Notes under the pieces: model-generated | What the model was told of the DNA's origin: nothing | The model's input: the letters and a program-made list of their open reading frames with translations, nothing else | Database searches by the model: none | In this document: in pieces, positions 16,624 to 25,675 of the stretch | How the letters are laid out: every line of letters begins with the position of its first letter | Numbering within the stretch: position 1 is the stretch's first letter | From: an uncultured Thermomicrobiales bacterium | Lineage (GTDB): Bacteria > Chloroflexota > Chloroflexia > Thermomicrobiales > CADCWN01 | Assembly (NCBI GenBank): GCA_902806415.1 | Contig: CADCWN010000226.1 | Coordinates: forward strand, 1-49,006 | DNA: 49,006 nucleotides | Direction of reading: 5' to 3' | Made by a program: the position numbers and the translations under genes

Positions 16624-18621
16624 CTACCCCTGTTGCGTGGCAAATTGGATCCGGTTATCACTCGCGCTGGGTGTCAGGTCATCGCGACCGTTCGGCCCTG
16701 GCCCTTGCGACGGCTTCGGTTCGAGTTGGTCGGCGATACTGGTGACGAGGATGGTCAATCCGGTGCCGCTCGTCCGATCGGCGCGTTTGACGCTCACGCC
16801 ACTCGACTCGGTGACCGCGATGCGCGCGCCGTCTCCTTGCCGCACCTGCACCACGAACAGATCCTCGACCTGATTGCCGACGGGCAGATCGATCTCCATC
16901 GTGAAGAGGCCCACCTCCTTCGCCTGGCCGGGTAAAGAGTTCGGCGGGGTGGTGACCTTCGTCTGCGCCCTGGGCTCGGCCGCCTGCTGTCGTTTCTGCC
17001 ATTCCGCCTGGTCGATCAGCACGACCACCCAGTCCTTGGAAAAATTCTCCGGGACCGGGACATTGTTGTTGAAGAGGATGGTGCCGCTGATCCGCATCCG
17101 CTGCCCGAGGGCCGCCGCCCCGCCCGTGTTCAGGGTTGCTGCCGCTGTCGCTTGCGGGGCGACCGGAGCACCGCCCGGGCCGATCGCGGCGGTAGATTGC
17201 GCCGCCGCGCCACTCACCGGTGACGGTGTGCTGAGCGTTGCGGGCAGCGTCGGCGCGACCGCCGGGGTACCGACCGTCAGGGGTGTCGTGGCCGCCACCG
17301 GGGTGGCCGTGGTCTGGGGAGTGGGGGTCACCACCAGGGCTGGCACGGCGGGGGCTGTGGGCTCCTGGTTGCTGCCGTTGCGCGCACTGACGACGGCGAA
17401 TGCGCCCGCCGCCACGATGGCGATCAGCAGCAGCGGGATGAGGACGAACAGCCAGATCGGTGCCCGTGCCTGTCGCGCGGCGGTCGGGGCGAGCGTCACC
17501 GGTGGCTCGCCTGGTGCCGCCGCTGGCGGCGGGACGGGCGCGGCGGCGGGCGGGGCGACAACGGCGGGCGGGGCGCTGGTCGCCGCGTTAACTACCAGCG
17601 GATTGGGCAGGGTCACCGCGTCGGATGTCGTCGCCGTGTTCGCGGCGGGGTCGGACATGATCTCGTCGGTGTTGCCGGGCGGGATCATCGGCAGCGGCCT
17701 GGTCGTCTCGTCTTGCGGGTCCAGGAGGGCGGTGCTGGTGGTCCGCTCCCCATCCGCCACCAGCGGTGCCTCGCCGATCTGGTCGATCCGCACCACCAGC
17801 GCGGTGATGTTGTCCGGCCCGCCGCGCTCGCGCGCGAGCGCAACCAAGCCTGTCGTCGCTTCCGCGAGCGATTGTGTGCTGAGGGCGCGTGCCAGTTCCT
17901 CATTCTCGACCAGGCCGTGCAGCCCATCCGAGCAGAGGAGCAGAATGTCACCCACTTGAATGGTGAAGGCGAAAGTATCGGGCTCGACCGTCTCGCGATA
18001 CCCGACCGCGCGGGTGATCACATTGCGGATCGAGCTGGTACGCGCCTGGGCCTCGGTGAGGACACCGCTCCGCACCTGCTCCCCGATCAGCGAATGATCC
18101 TGGCTCAGTTGCTTGATCTTGCCGTCACGGATGAGGTAGGTGCGGCTGTCGCCGATATTGCCGACATAAAGGATATTATCGCGCAGCAGGACCGTGGTCA
18201 GGGTTGTGCCCATCGTGCCGCCGCCGGCGGCGCGCCCGGCCTGGTAGATGGCGGCGTTCGCCTCGATCATCACCTGCGCGAGCACCTGACGCGGTTCAGT
18301 GCCCGCATCGGCACCGTAATAGCGCGCGAATAGCTCGTCGATCGCCAGCGCGCTCGCGATCTCGCCGCGCGCATGACCGCCCATCCCATCTGCGATAGCA
18401 TAGAGCAGCCCTAGATCGCTCGTGCGCGCCGTGAACTGGTCGATCCGATTGCCGAGCGTATCCTGGTTCACCGAGCGCTGGCAGCCGATATCGCTCAGCC
18501 CGAATGCTGTGGCGGCGAGCCCGCCCGGTGTGCGGGAGGTTTCCTCGCGGTTGGCCCCGATCCTGTTGCGCTCGTCTTGCTCTTGTCCTTGTTCTCGGCC
18601 TTGTTCGCGAGCGTCGCTCAT
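16624..18621 (-). CDS. Membrane-anchored PP2C-type Ser/Thr phosphatase
   Basis: A PstP/PrpC-like phosphatase of 665 residues that would reverse phosphorylation by the clustered kinase. The PP2C domain (about 38-282) has SDIGCQRSVNQD, the metal-binding IADGMGGHARGE (Asp78), GNIGDSRTYLIRDG, LLCSDGLHGL (Asp232) and GGPDNIT (Asp270). All the metal Asp positions are present. A Pro/Ala-rich linker leads to a single membrane helix (about 388-412, WLFVLIPLLLIAIVAAGAFA). A Thr/Pro/Ala linker and a C-terminal region of about 160 residues (MRISGTILFNNNVPVPENF; LPVGNQVEDLFVVQV) would lie outside. That outer domain is not one I recognise and is much larger than in mycobacterial PstP. ATG 18621 follows GGGAGA. 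Confidence 0.92.
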   Translation of the reverse strand: MSDAREQGREQGQEQDERNRIGANREETSRTPGGLAATAFGLSDIGCQRSVNQDTLGNRIDQFTARTSDLGLLYAIADGMGGHARGEIASALAIDELFARYYGADAGTEPRQVLAQVMIEANAAIYQAGRAAGGGTMGTTLTTVLLRDNILYVGNIGDSRTYLIRDGKIKQLSQDHSLIGEQVRSGVLTEAQARTSSIRNVITRAVGYRETVEPDTFAFTIQVGDILLLCSDGLHGLVENEELARALSTQSLAEATTGLVALARERGGPDNITALVVRIDQIGEAPLVADGERTTSTALLDPQDETTRPLPMIPPGNTDEIMSDPAANTATTSDAVTLPNPLVVNAATSAPPAVVAPPAAAPVPPPAAAPGEPPVTLAPTAARQARAPIWLFVLIPLLLIAIVAAGAFAVVSARNGSNQEPTAPAVPALVVTPTPQTTATPVAATTPLTVGTPAVAPTLPATLSTPSPVSGAAAQSTAAIGPGGAPVAPQATAAATLNTGGAAALGQRMRISGTILFNNNVPVPENFSKDWVVVLIDQAEWQKRQQAAEPRAQTKVTTPPNSLPGQAKEVGLFTMEIDLPVGNQVEDLFVVQVRQGDGARIAVTESSGVSVKRADRTSGTGLTILVTSIADQLEPKPSQGPGPNGRDDLTPSASDNRIQFATQQG

Positions 18622-18665
18622 CGCGTCTCCCGTTCTCGTCGCCGCTTGCACGAGGGTGTTGCTGA

Positions 18666-20504
18666 TTACGGTCCGGTGATTACCACCGTCCCGATAATCC
18701 CATCGAAAGGGGCGGCATAGCGGCTAAACTCCAGCTCCAGGGCGGTGAAGCCGAAGAAATATTGCGCTCGCCCGGCGAGGACGACCGCCCGATCGGCCTC
18801 GGTGAGGCGTGTCCCATCCTGGAGCGCGTAGCTGTAGGGGTCGCTCCCATAGCCGGGCTGCCCGCCGAACTCGACGCTGCCGACGCGCGCGCTCGTAGGC
18901 ACGAAGGTCGGATCCTCAGTGGCGGTGCGCTGCAATTCTTCCTGCACAAGCCGCTGCGCGGTCAACCCCGTTGGCACCTGAGTGCTCCAGCGCACGACGA
19001 TCTGCGCACGCCGGTCGGGCGACAGGAACGTTGCGCGCTCGGCCTCGTCGCGTTCTTGCGTCCACCCGGCGGGCAGCGAGAAGCTGAGCCCCACCGAGGC
19101 GACGGTGATGGTGAGACCGCCCCCGCCTGCGGGTGGTGCGGGCTGAGTCGGGCGCGGGGCGACGGTGGCCGTCGGGCGAGGGGGCGTTGGCGTGAATGGC
19201 AGGCGGGTCGGTGCCGGGGTGGCCGTTGCCGCAGTCGTTGCGGTTGGTGCCACCATCACCGTGGGGGCCACCGTCGCGGTCGGGAGCGGCACGACCGTCG
19301 GCGCGGGGGCCGCGCTCGGCGGCGGCAAAGTTGGGTTCCCGCTCCCGCCGCCGGGGAATGGTGCCGCGCTACTGCCGCCGCCACCGGGGAAGGCAGCGAC
19401 CGAACGAGTGGGGAGCGGGGTGTTGGCCGCCCCGACAACGCTCGTCCCGCTCGCCGCCACCGTCGGCGCGACCGGGGTCTCGGTCGCGCGGTCGCGCAGG
19501 AAGAGCGCGCCCGCGACACCGCCGCCGACGCAGAGGAGCAGCGCGAGGGCGGCCAGCCCGCCGAGGATTAATGGTAAGCCCGAGCGCCGCCGGGGCGAGG
19601 TCGGGGGCGGCACACCGACTTGCCCGAACTGCGGGGGCGGCACGCCGAACTGCGGCGGTGGTGGCACCGGCACCCCCCGGGGCTGGCCCGCCGGGCTGAA
19701 CTGTGGCGGCGGCGGGCCGCCCAATGGCGGCAGCGGGGCGGTGCCGGACGGTCCCGCGCTGCCGAACCCTGACGGGGCGGCGGCAAATGGCGGCCCGCCG
19801 ATGACTGTTGCGTCCGCGATCCCTGCGGGCGGTGGCGCGGCCCCCCATCCTTCGACGCGAAACTGACTCGTCCCGACCTGGACGATGTCGCCCTCGTGCA
19901 ACGGGGTCGGCGCGCCGATCGCCGATCCGTTGACGCGCGTCCCGTTGGCCGACCCGAGGTCGGTCACGGTGAGTTGGTCGCCACGGACCTCAATGCGGGC
20001 GTGCTGGCGCGACGCCTGGGAATCCTCGATCTGGATCGCATTGCCGGGCTGCCGACCAATGACGAGCGCGGGCTGATCGAGCGGGAAGACGCGCCCGCTC
20101 CCCTGCAAGACGAGGCGCGCCGCGCCCGCGTCGCGCGGGGGGAGTGGGGTTGTCGCCGCCGCCGCCGAACTGACCAGGACGGTCGCCCCGCCCTCGGCGG
20201 GGGTCGAGCCACCCTCGACGACGATCGTCGTCTCGCCCAACTGGAGCTGATCGCCGGGGTGGAGCGATTGCGTGCCGCTGACCCGTTGCCCATTGACGCG
20301 GGTGCCGTTGGCCGAACCGAGATCGGTGAGCGTCAACCCGCCCGGCCCGAGGTCGATCCGCGCGTGTTGGCGGGAGAGGCGACCATCATCCAGGACGATG
20401 GTGTTCCCATCCTGACGCCCGAGCGTCGCCCCCGCGTCGGTGAGCGTGAAGCTTTGCCCGGCGTTGGGGCCACCCTCCACGCGGAGGCGGAATGGCACAC
20501 TCAT
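18666..20504 (-). CDS. Membrane protein with two FHA domains and a secreted C-terminal domain
   Basis: A 612-residue protein that heads the minus-strand cluster. FHA1 (about 5-97) has ATLGRQDGN, SRQHARI and GSANGTRVNG; FHA2 (about 130-217) has LVIGRQPGN, SRQHARIEV and GSANGTRVNG. Both keep the phosphothreonine-binding residues. A Pro/Gly/Phe-rich linker (240-305) precedes one membrane helix (about 309-336). A Thr/Pro/Ala-rich outer linker (PTATVAPTVMVAPTATT) leads to a C-terminal domain of about 145 residues beginning LTITVASVGLSFSLPAGWTQ. That domain has the look of PsbP/DUF1795-type folds (a beta-hairpin plus PAGW). The layout suggests a receptor-like adaptor that couples an outside domain to phosphothreonine binding inside. 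The gap to the PP2C gene is 44 bases. Confidence 0.86.
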   Translation of the reverse strand: MSVPFRLRVEGGPNAGQSFTLTDAGATLGRQDGNTIVLDDGRLSRQHARIDLGPGGLTLTDLGSANGTRVNGQRVSGTQSLHPGDQLQLGETTIVVEGGSTPAEGGATVLVSSAAAATTPLPPRDAGAARLVLQGSGRVFPLDQPALVIGRQPGNAIQIEDSQASRQHARIEVRGDQLTVTDLGSANGTRVNGSAIGAPTPLHEGDIVQVGTSQFRVEGWGAAPPPAGIADATVIGGPPFAAAPSGFGSAGPSGTAPLPPLGGPPPPQFSPAGQPRGVPVPPPPQFGVPPPQFGQVGVPPPTSPRRRSGLPLILGGLAALALLLCVGGGVAGALFLRDRATETPVAPTVAASGTSVVGAANTPLPTRSVAAFPGGGGSSAAPFPGGGSGNPTLPPPSAAPAPTVVPLPTATVAPTVMVAPTATTAATATPAPTRLPFTPTPPRPTATVAPRPTQPAPPAGGGGLTITVASVGLSFSLPAGWTQERDEAERATFLSPDRRAQIVVRWSTQVPTGLTAQRLVQEELQRTATEDPTFVPTSARVGSVEFGGQPGYGSDPYSYALQDGTRLTEADRAVVLAGRAQYFFGFTALELEFSRYAAPFDGIIGTVVITGP

Positions 20505-20962
20505 ACTGCTCGGTTATCCCTTCTCCCCTGGCCCGCCCCTTGCGGCACACGCGGGCGCGGCCCGGCGTATCTCTCCTCAACTAACGTCCGGTATTCGCCC
20601 GGTGTTTCGGCGCGACACCAACGAGCCTCGCGGATCGGCAGCCCCGGCTGTCGCTGCGGCATATTCACGGTGGTGAGGATGTTCTCTGATGGCGCAAGTG
20701 TACCGACGTGCCGGTGGGGGCGCAAGCCCCGGCACCCCGCTGTCGAAAGTGCCGAGCGGGCCAGACCCGCCGACGAGCTGTGGGAGTAGCGGCTCTCCCA
20801 CCTCCCGCTCCGCCCTGCCGATCCGCCGCAGCATTTGGTGTGAACGGGTCGCCCCGGACGGCGCATGGTGCCGGTTGCGCGGCGACCAATGAATGTGCGA
20901 CCCTCCGGGTTGAGGTGCGAATGGTGGTCGTTGGGCAGGCGACGGGTACAGGGGGGCGGACG
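20505..20962. other. Divergent intergenic region with two hairpins
   Basis: 458 bases between the FHA gene (minus) and the oxidoreductase gene (plus). It holds an imperfect hairpin GTGCC/GGCAC with an inner GGGG/CCCC at 20708-20735 and a perfect 7-bp hairpin GTGGGAG/CTCCCAC at 20780-20801. I see no convincing sigma70 promoter on either strand and no credible gene. Confidence 0.5.
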
Positions 20963-22270
20963 ATGGCGCTGGCACGTCGGGAGGGCGCGGAGGAACCGAC
21001 GATCGTCGTCGGCGCGGGATTGGCCGGGCTCGTCTGCGCGCGGGCGCTGGCCGACGCTGGCGCGCCGGTGCGGGTCTTGGAAGCGGGCGAGATCGGTGGG
21101 CGCGTGCGCAGCGCGACGCGCGACGGGTATCGCCTCGATCGCGGGTTTCAGGTCTTGTTCACCGGCTATCCTGGTGCGCGGCGCTGGCTCGACTTCGCGC
21201 GCCTGGACCTGCGCGCCTTCGATCCGGGGGCGGCGATCCGCCATCGCGGTGGCTGGGCGATCCTGGGCGACCCACGCCGTGACCGTGGCGCATTCGCCCC
21301 GTCGTTGCTGACCGATGTCGTCCCCTTCCCCGACAAAGTGCGTACCTTGCTCCTGTCCGCGCGCCTCGCCAGCCGCGATTGGGACGGCGTGCGAGCGATC
21401 GAGGGGCGTGATCGCTCGACCCTGGCCTACCTGAGTGCGTGCGGTTTCTCGCCCGCCTACATCGATCGGTTCGTGCGGCCCTTCTACGGCGGCATCTATC
21501 TCGATCGCGCGCTGGCGACCAGCACGCGCGTCTTCTCGTTCACCTTCCAGATGCTGGCGCTCGGCGAGACGGTCGTGCCGGCGGCGGGGATGGGGGCGAT
21601 CACGCGGCAACTCGCCGACGGTTTAGCCGCCGCCACCATCCGAACCGAGACGTCGGTGCGCGCACTCCTGCGCGAAGGTGAGCGGGTTGTCGGCGTGCGC
21701 ACCGACGCGGGCGAGGTGCGCGCCCCGCGCGTCGTCGTGGCGACGGACTGCCACGCCGCCGCCGCGCTGACCGGCCTCGAGTTGCCGCACGATGGCCTCG
21801 CCACGACGGTCGTCTACTTCGGCAGTGCCCGGGCGCTCGTCGCGCACAAGAAGATCCTCCTGAACCCGGCCCCGGACGCTTTTATCAATAATGCCGTGCA
21901 GATCAGCAATATCGCCCCGGAGTACGCGCCGCCCGGGCGGCACCTCCTGTCCTGCACCGTCCTCGGTGACCCGGATCTCGATGACGACACGGTCATCGCG
22001 CGGTGCCGTGAGGAACTCGCCGAGTGGTTCGGCCCCGAGCGAGCCGCGCCGTCCCACCTCGCGGCGCTCGACGTCATCCGTGTCCCTTTCGCCCAGTTCG
22101 CGCAGCCCCCCGGCGTCCACGACGATTTACCGCGCAATCGCACCGCCGTCCCCGGCCTGTACCTCGCCGGGGAGTACACGGAAGACAGCAGCATCAACGG
22201 CGCGATCCGCAGCGGTGAGGCCGCCGCCGGTGAGGTATTGGGCGACCGCCGACGCCCGGCGCGGGCCTGA
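20963..22270 (+). CDS. FAD-dependent amine oxidase/phytoene desaturase-type oxidoreductase
   Basis: A 435-residue flavoprotein of the protoporphyrinogen oxidase/amine oxidase/carotenoid desaturase superfamily. The dinucleotide-binding motif is TIVVGAGLAGLVCARALADA, followed by VRVLEAGEIGGRVRS and the substrate-domain start GYRLDRGFQVLFTGYP. The C-terminal FAD motif is GLYLAGEYTEDSSINGAIRS, the typical closing signature. The HKKILLNPAPDAFINN segment and length match a subgroup annotated simply as FAD-dependent oxidoreductase. ATG 20963 is chosen; ATG 20921 in the same frame, with GAGGTG upstream, is the main alternative. No carotenoid or haem gene lies nearby, so the substrate stays open. Confidence 0.82.
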   Translation: MALARREGAEEPTIVVGAGLAGLVCARALADAGAPVRVLEAGEIGGRVRSATRDGYRLDRGFQVLFTGYPGARRWLDFARLDLRAFDPGAAIRHRGGWAILGDPRRDRGAFAPSLLTDVVPFPDKVRTLLLSARLASRDWDGVRAIEGRDRSTLAYLSACGFSPAYIDRFVRPFYGGIYLDRALATSTRVFSFTFQMLALGETVVPAAGMGAITRQLADGLAAATIRTETSVRALLREGERVVGVRTDAGEVRAPRVVVATDCHAAAALTGLELPHDGLATTVVYFGSARALVAHKKILLNPAPDAFINNAVQISNIAPEYAPPGRHLLSCTVLGDPDLDDDTVIARCREELAEWFGPERAAPSHLAALDVIRVPFAQFAQPPGVHDDLPRNRTAVPGLYLAGEYTEDSSINGAIRSGEAAAGEVLGDRRRPARA

Positions 22271-22322
22271 ACGCGGATCGGGGACGGGGTCGATGCACCA
22301 CCGAGTTATCGCCACCCGCCGA

Positions 22323-22907
22323 TCAGCGGCGGGCGGGCGGGGGTGGCACGTCCTGCAGGAAGCGGTCGATCAGCGGCTGCGGGCCGAAGACGACCTCGAT
22401 GCGGACATCGTGTTCCGCCCATTTGTCGAAGAGGTCTTCGAGGCGCGCGGCGTACCAGTCGTCGCCACCGCCGGCGTGCCACTCCCACTCCGGTCGCACT
22501 TGCACGATCAGCTTCCGCGTCGGATCGTAGTAGCTGTAGGGGTGCTCGACATACTCGATCTGTCGGCAGACCGGGCAGCGCTTCATGTTGAAATGGCTTG
22601 AGATGATCCGCTGCACCAGTTCCGGCGATTCCTCGGCATTCACGAACAGGCAGATCGGCACGTAATGGGTCACCTGACAGTCACGGCACCGCAGGTCGAA
22701 CTCCGTCCAGTAGGTCGCGAACGGATCGGGCGGTGGTGCCTCCTCGACGAGCGGGTCACCCTGCCCGGCCGGTGATCCCGCGCTCGCGGCCATCCCCAGC
22801 AACGCCTCATCGACCAGCGACATCCCGCGCTCGGGCGTCGTCGAGTCATGCTGCGCCGCGACATTCACCTCGGTCGATTCGTTCGCCTGGTTGGACTTGC
22901 GGGCCAC
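22323..22907 (-). CDS. CpXC-domain protein (putative zinc-binding)
   Basis: A 194-residue protein whose middle matches the CpXC family, a small domain of unknown function with two Cys pairs thought to bind zinc. The pairs are FDLRCRDCQVTHYVPICLFV and NMKRCPVCRQIEYVEHPYSY, followed by YDPTRKLIVQVRPEWEW. The first 60 residues are polar and probably disordered. GTG 22907 is the start, with GAGGAGAGAG upstream. It converges with the flavoprotein gene. Confidence 0.72.
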   Translation of the reverse strand: MARKSNQANESTEVNVAAQHDSTTPERGMSLVDEALLGMAASAGSPAGQGDPLVEEAPPPDPFATYWTEFDLRCRDCQVTHYVPICLFVNAEESPELVQRIISSHFNMKRCPVCRQIEYVEHPYSYYDPTRKLIVQVRPEWEWHAGGGDDWYAARLEDLFDKWAEHDVRIEVVFGPQPLIDRFLQDVPPPPARR

Positions 22908-23065
22908 CGCTCTCTCCTCGATCTTCTGCTTGGCTTTACCGTGCTCGGGCCGCGCTCCCGCCGAGATCGCGCGAAGCCGAATGGATGATCATAGGCGATT
23001 GCGCGAGGGATTACCAGGCGGCGTGACAGTTGGGCGAGTCCATCCCGGTCCAGGATACTACCCCC

Positions 23066-25120
23066 TCAATCCCCCAGCTGCGCCGCCAACTCCTGCGGCG
23101 TCGTCACCGGTTGCTGACAGGCGTAGCGCTCGCAGACGTAGGCGGTGGCGCGGCCCTCGATCAGGTTGCGGCTGCGGAGGAGGGCCGGTTGGGCGTTCTC
23201 GCGCGCGCCGGGCTGGCGCAGGGCGATGACGGTGTTCGGGCGGAAGCGCGACCGCACGGTGGCGACCAATGCCCGCGTGTCGTGCCCCAGTGGTTCGCCG
23301 ACGATCGCGACCTCCTGCGGGGTGGCGAGGGCGAAGTCGAGCGCGCAGAGGTAGCGCCCGGCGGCGGTCGGGTACTGGCGCAGGAGTTCGCGGACGCCGG
23401 TGAGGATCGTAGTCGCCCGATCATGCCAACTCGGCTTGTCATAGATGGCGGCGAGGCGCAGCAGGACCTCCGCCGCGACCGAGTTGCCGGACGGCACGGC
23501 GTTGTCGGTGAGGCTGCGTGGGCGGGCGACGAGGGTCTCGTGGTCGTGGCCGGTGTCGTAGAAGCCCCCGGCCTCATCGTCCCAGAAGAGGTCGAGCATC
23601 CCCTCGGCGATGGCGCGCGCCTCTTCGAGCCAGCGCGGCTCGAAGGCGGTGGCGTAGAGGGCGAGCAGTCCGTCGGCCAGGAAGGCGTAATCCTCCAGGT
23701 AGCCGTTCAGCCGCGCCTGACCATCCTTGTAAGTGCGCAGGAGGCGACCGTCGCGGCGCAGATGCTTCAGCGCGAAGTCGGCCGCAAGTTCGGCGCGGTA
23801 GCGGTAGTCGTCGCGCCCGAGGATGGTGGCGGCCTCGGCGAAGGCGCCGATCATCAGGCCATTCCAGGCGGTCAGGATCTTTTCGTCGCGACCGGGGTAG
23901 ACCCGCTCGTCGCGCGCCTCCTTCAGGATCGTGCGGGCGCGGTCCAGCGCGGTGCCGATCCGCTCGATGTCGGCACCTGTCCGGTGCGCCACCACGTCGA
24001 TCGTGCGCGGCAGGTGCAGGATGTTGGACCCCTCGAAGTTGCCGCGCTCCGAGACGCCGAACGACTCGGCGACGAGGCGGGCATCTTCCGGGCCGAGCAG
24101 CGCGACCAGTTCGGCGTGGGTCCAGACGTAGTATTTGCCCTCCTCGCCCTCGCTGTCGGCGTCGAGGGTGGCGTAGAAGCCGCCGTTGCCGTCGGTCATC
24201 TCGCGCGCCGCCCAGTCCAGCGTCTCGACCGCGATCCGGCGGTAGAGGTCCTTGCCGGTGAGCTGGTAGGCGTGGAGATAGACCGGGACCAGCAGGGCGT
24301 TGTCGTAGAGCATCTTCTCGAAGTGCGGCACCAGCCAGCGGTCATCGACCGAGTAGCGGTGGAAGCCGCCGCCCAATTGATCGTACAGCCCGCCGCGCGC
24401 CATCTTCTCCAGGGTCAGTTCGGCCATCGCCAGCGCGCCGTCGGCGCCGGTGCGGGCGTACTGGCGCAGGAGGAAGTCGAGGGTCATCCCCTGGGGGAAC
24501 TTGGGGGCCGAGCCGAAGCCGCCGTGGGTGCGGTCGAACTGGCCCGCGAGGCGGTCGGTCGCCTCGTCGAGGATCGCGGGGGTCAGCGCGCCCTCGCCCG
24601 CCGCCGCGCCGCCAACCCCGAAGCCGGCGCGCAGGCGCTCGCGCAGTTGGACGGCGTTGTGCGCCACATCCTCGCGGCGATTCCGGTAGGCATCGGCGAC
24701 GCCGCGCAGGAGATCGGCGAAGGCGGGCAGGCCGTGGCGCGCGGTCGGCGGGAAGTAGGTGCCGCCGTAGAACGGCGCGCCCTCCGGGGTCAGGAAGACG
24801 GTCATCGGCCAGCCACCATGCCCGGTGAGGGCCTGCACCGCCTCCATGTAGATCGTGTCGAGGTCGGGGCGCTCCTCGCGATCGACCTTGATGCTGACGA
24901 AGAGCTCGTTCATGACCGCGGCGGTCGCCTCGTCCTCGAACGATTCGTGCTCCATTACGTGACACCAGTGGCAAGCTGCATAACCTATTGACAAGAGGAT
25001 CGGGCGGTCCTCGTCGCGCGCGCGCCCGAGGGCTTCCTCGCCCCAGGGGAACCAATCGACCGGATTGTCCTTGTGCTGCAAGAGGTAGGGGCTGGTCTCG
25101 TTCGCCAGGCGGTTCGACAC
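23066..25120 (-). CDS. SSP411/YyaL-type thioredoxin-domain protein (DUF255)
   Basis: A 684-residue member of the widespread YyaL/spermatogenesis-associated protein 20 family, whose function is unsettled. The N-terminal thioredoxin-like DUF255 domain begins [20 protein letters not shown] and has the diagnostic [18 protein letters not shown] (Cys50, Cys53). The rest is an (alpha/alpha)6-barrel like that of N-acylglucosamine epimerases ([39 protein letters not shown]). GTG 25120 is chosen because GGAGGAAT lies just upstream and the conserved N-terminus starts there; the frame stays open to 25333 but only through repeat DNA. The length agrees with the family. Confidence 0.9.
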   Translation of the reverse strand: MSNRLANETSPYLLQHKDNPVDWFPWGEEALGRARDEDRPILLSIGYAACHWCHVMEHESFEDEATAAVMNELFVSIKVDREERPDLDTIYMEAVQALTGHGGWPMTVFLTPEGAPFYGGTYFPPTARHGLPAFADLLRGVADAYRNRREDVAHNAVQLRERLRAGFGVGGAAAGEGALTPAILDEATDRLAGQFDRTHGGFGSAPKFPQGMTLDFLLRQYARTGADGALAMAELTLEKMARGGLYDQLGGGFHRYSVDDRWLVPHFEKMLYDNALLVPVYLHAYQLTGKDLYRRIAVETLDWAAREMTDGNGGFYATLDADSEGEEGKYYVWTHAELVALLGPEDARLVAESFGVSERGNFEGSNILHLPRTIDVVAHRTGADIERIGTALDRARTILKEARDERVYPGRDEKILTAWNGLMIGAFAEAATILGRDDYRYRAELAADFALKHLRRDGRLLRTYKDGQARLNGYLEDYAFLADGLLALYATAFEPRWLEEARAIAEGMLDLFWDDEAGGFYDTGHDHETLVARPRSLTDNAVPSGNSVAAEVLLRLAAIYDKPSWHDRATTILTGVRELLRQYPTAAGRYLCALDFALATPQEVAIVGEPLGHDTRALVATVRSRFRPNTVIALRQPGARENAQPALLRSRNLIEGRATAYVCERYACQQPVTTPQELAAQLGD

Positions 25121-25602
25121 CGAAATTCCTCCGTGGGCGGGCGGGAGCGGGTGGCGCGCTGGCGCGGGGCGGGTTGCTCGACGCTCGCATAGTCGCCGTG
25201 GGCGACGTGACGGTTTATGGAGGGTAGTGTACTTGATGATGGGGGGTGGGGTGCCGCCTACGCCCGCCCGACCCACGCGGGGGTATTCGCGAACGTTGGC
25301 GGCGAGGCCGACGTGCGGGCGTAGGCAATACACCCCTACACCCGACCCGGTACCAGCATCCGCCGAGGGGTGTAGCGTCCCTGGCGTCGGGACACGATCG
25401 CGTGTGCCGAAGGCCGAACACCGTCGGTTGTAGGGGCGTATTGCCTACGCCCGCACGTCGTCTTTCCACGGCGGTTTGTAGAAGCCCCGGCGTGGGTTTG
25501 GGCGTAGGCAATACGCCCCTACAACCGACCACTGTGCCAGCCTGCCTCGGCGGTTGGCGTCCCTATCGCGATCATGGTCGCCCGCCCACCCGGCAACGAG
25601 AA
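25121..25602. repeat. GTAGGGGCGTATTGC-type inverted repeats, cluster 1
   Basis: This gene-free stretch is mostly repeat. A perfect 30-base inverted pair begins GTCGGTTGTAGGGGCGTATT at 25423-25452 and returns at 25500-25529. A diverged inverted pair around CCTACGCCCGC and GCGGGCGTAGG (about 25256-25330) lies beside it. Similar GTAGGGGCGTATTGC units recur at 37.3-37.5 kb. No coding potential or promoter is seen. Confidence 0.75.
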
Positions 25603-25632
25603 ACCCCCTCTCCTCGAATGGGGAGAGGGGGT
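25603..25632 (-). terminator. Hairpin downstream of the lipoprotein gene
   Basis: ACCCCCTCTCC (25603-25613) pairs perfectly with GGAGAGGGGGT (25622-25632). On the minus strand the stem ends in T and runs into TTCTCG, giving a short T tract, 44 bases past the stop at 25676. Confidence 0.5.
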
Positions 25633-25675
25633 CGGCGAGCGAATGCGAGCCGGGGGGTGAGGGCCGTCCCGCCCC

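Noticed and set aside
16874-17959. 361-residue plus-strand frame opposite the PP2C gene
   Set aside because: Low-complexity Ala/Val/Gly composition mirrors the Pro/Ala/Thr linker of the phosphatase on the other strand.
23030-24991. 653-residue plus-strand open frame
   Set aside because: It is antisense to the SSP411 gene, which has clear family motifs; the frame is a GC-rich shadow with no recognisable domain.
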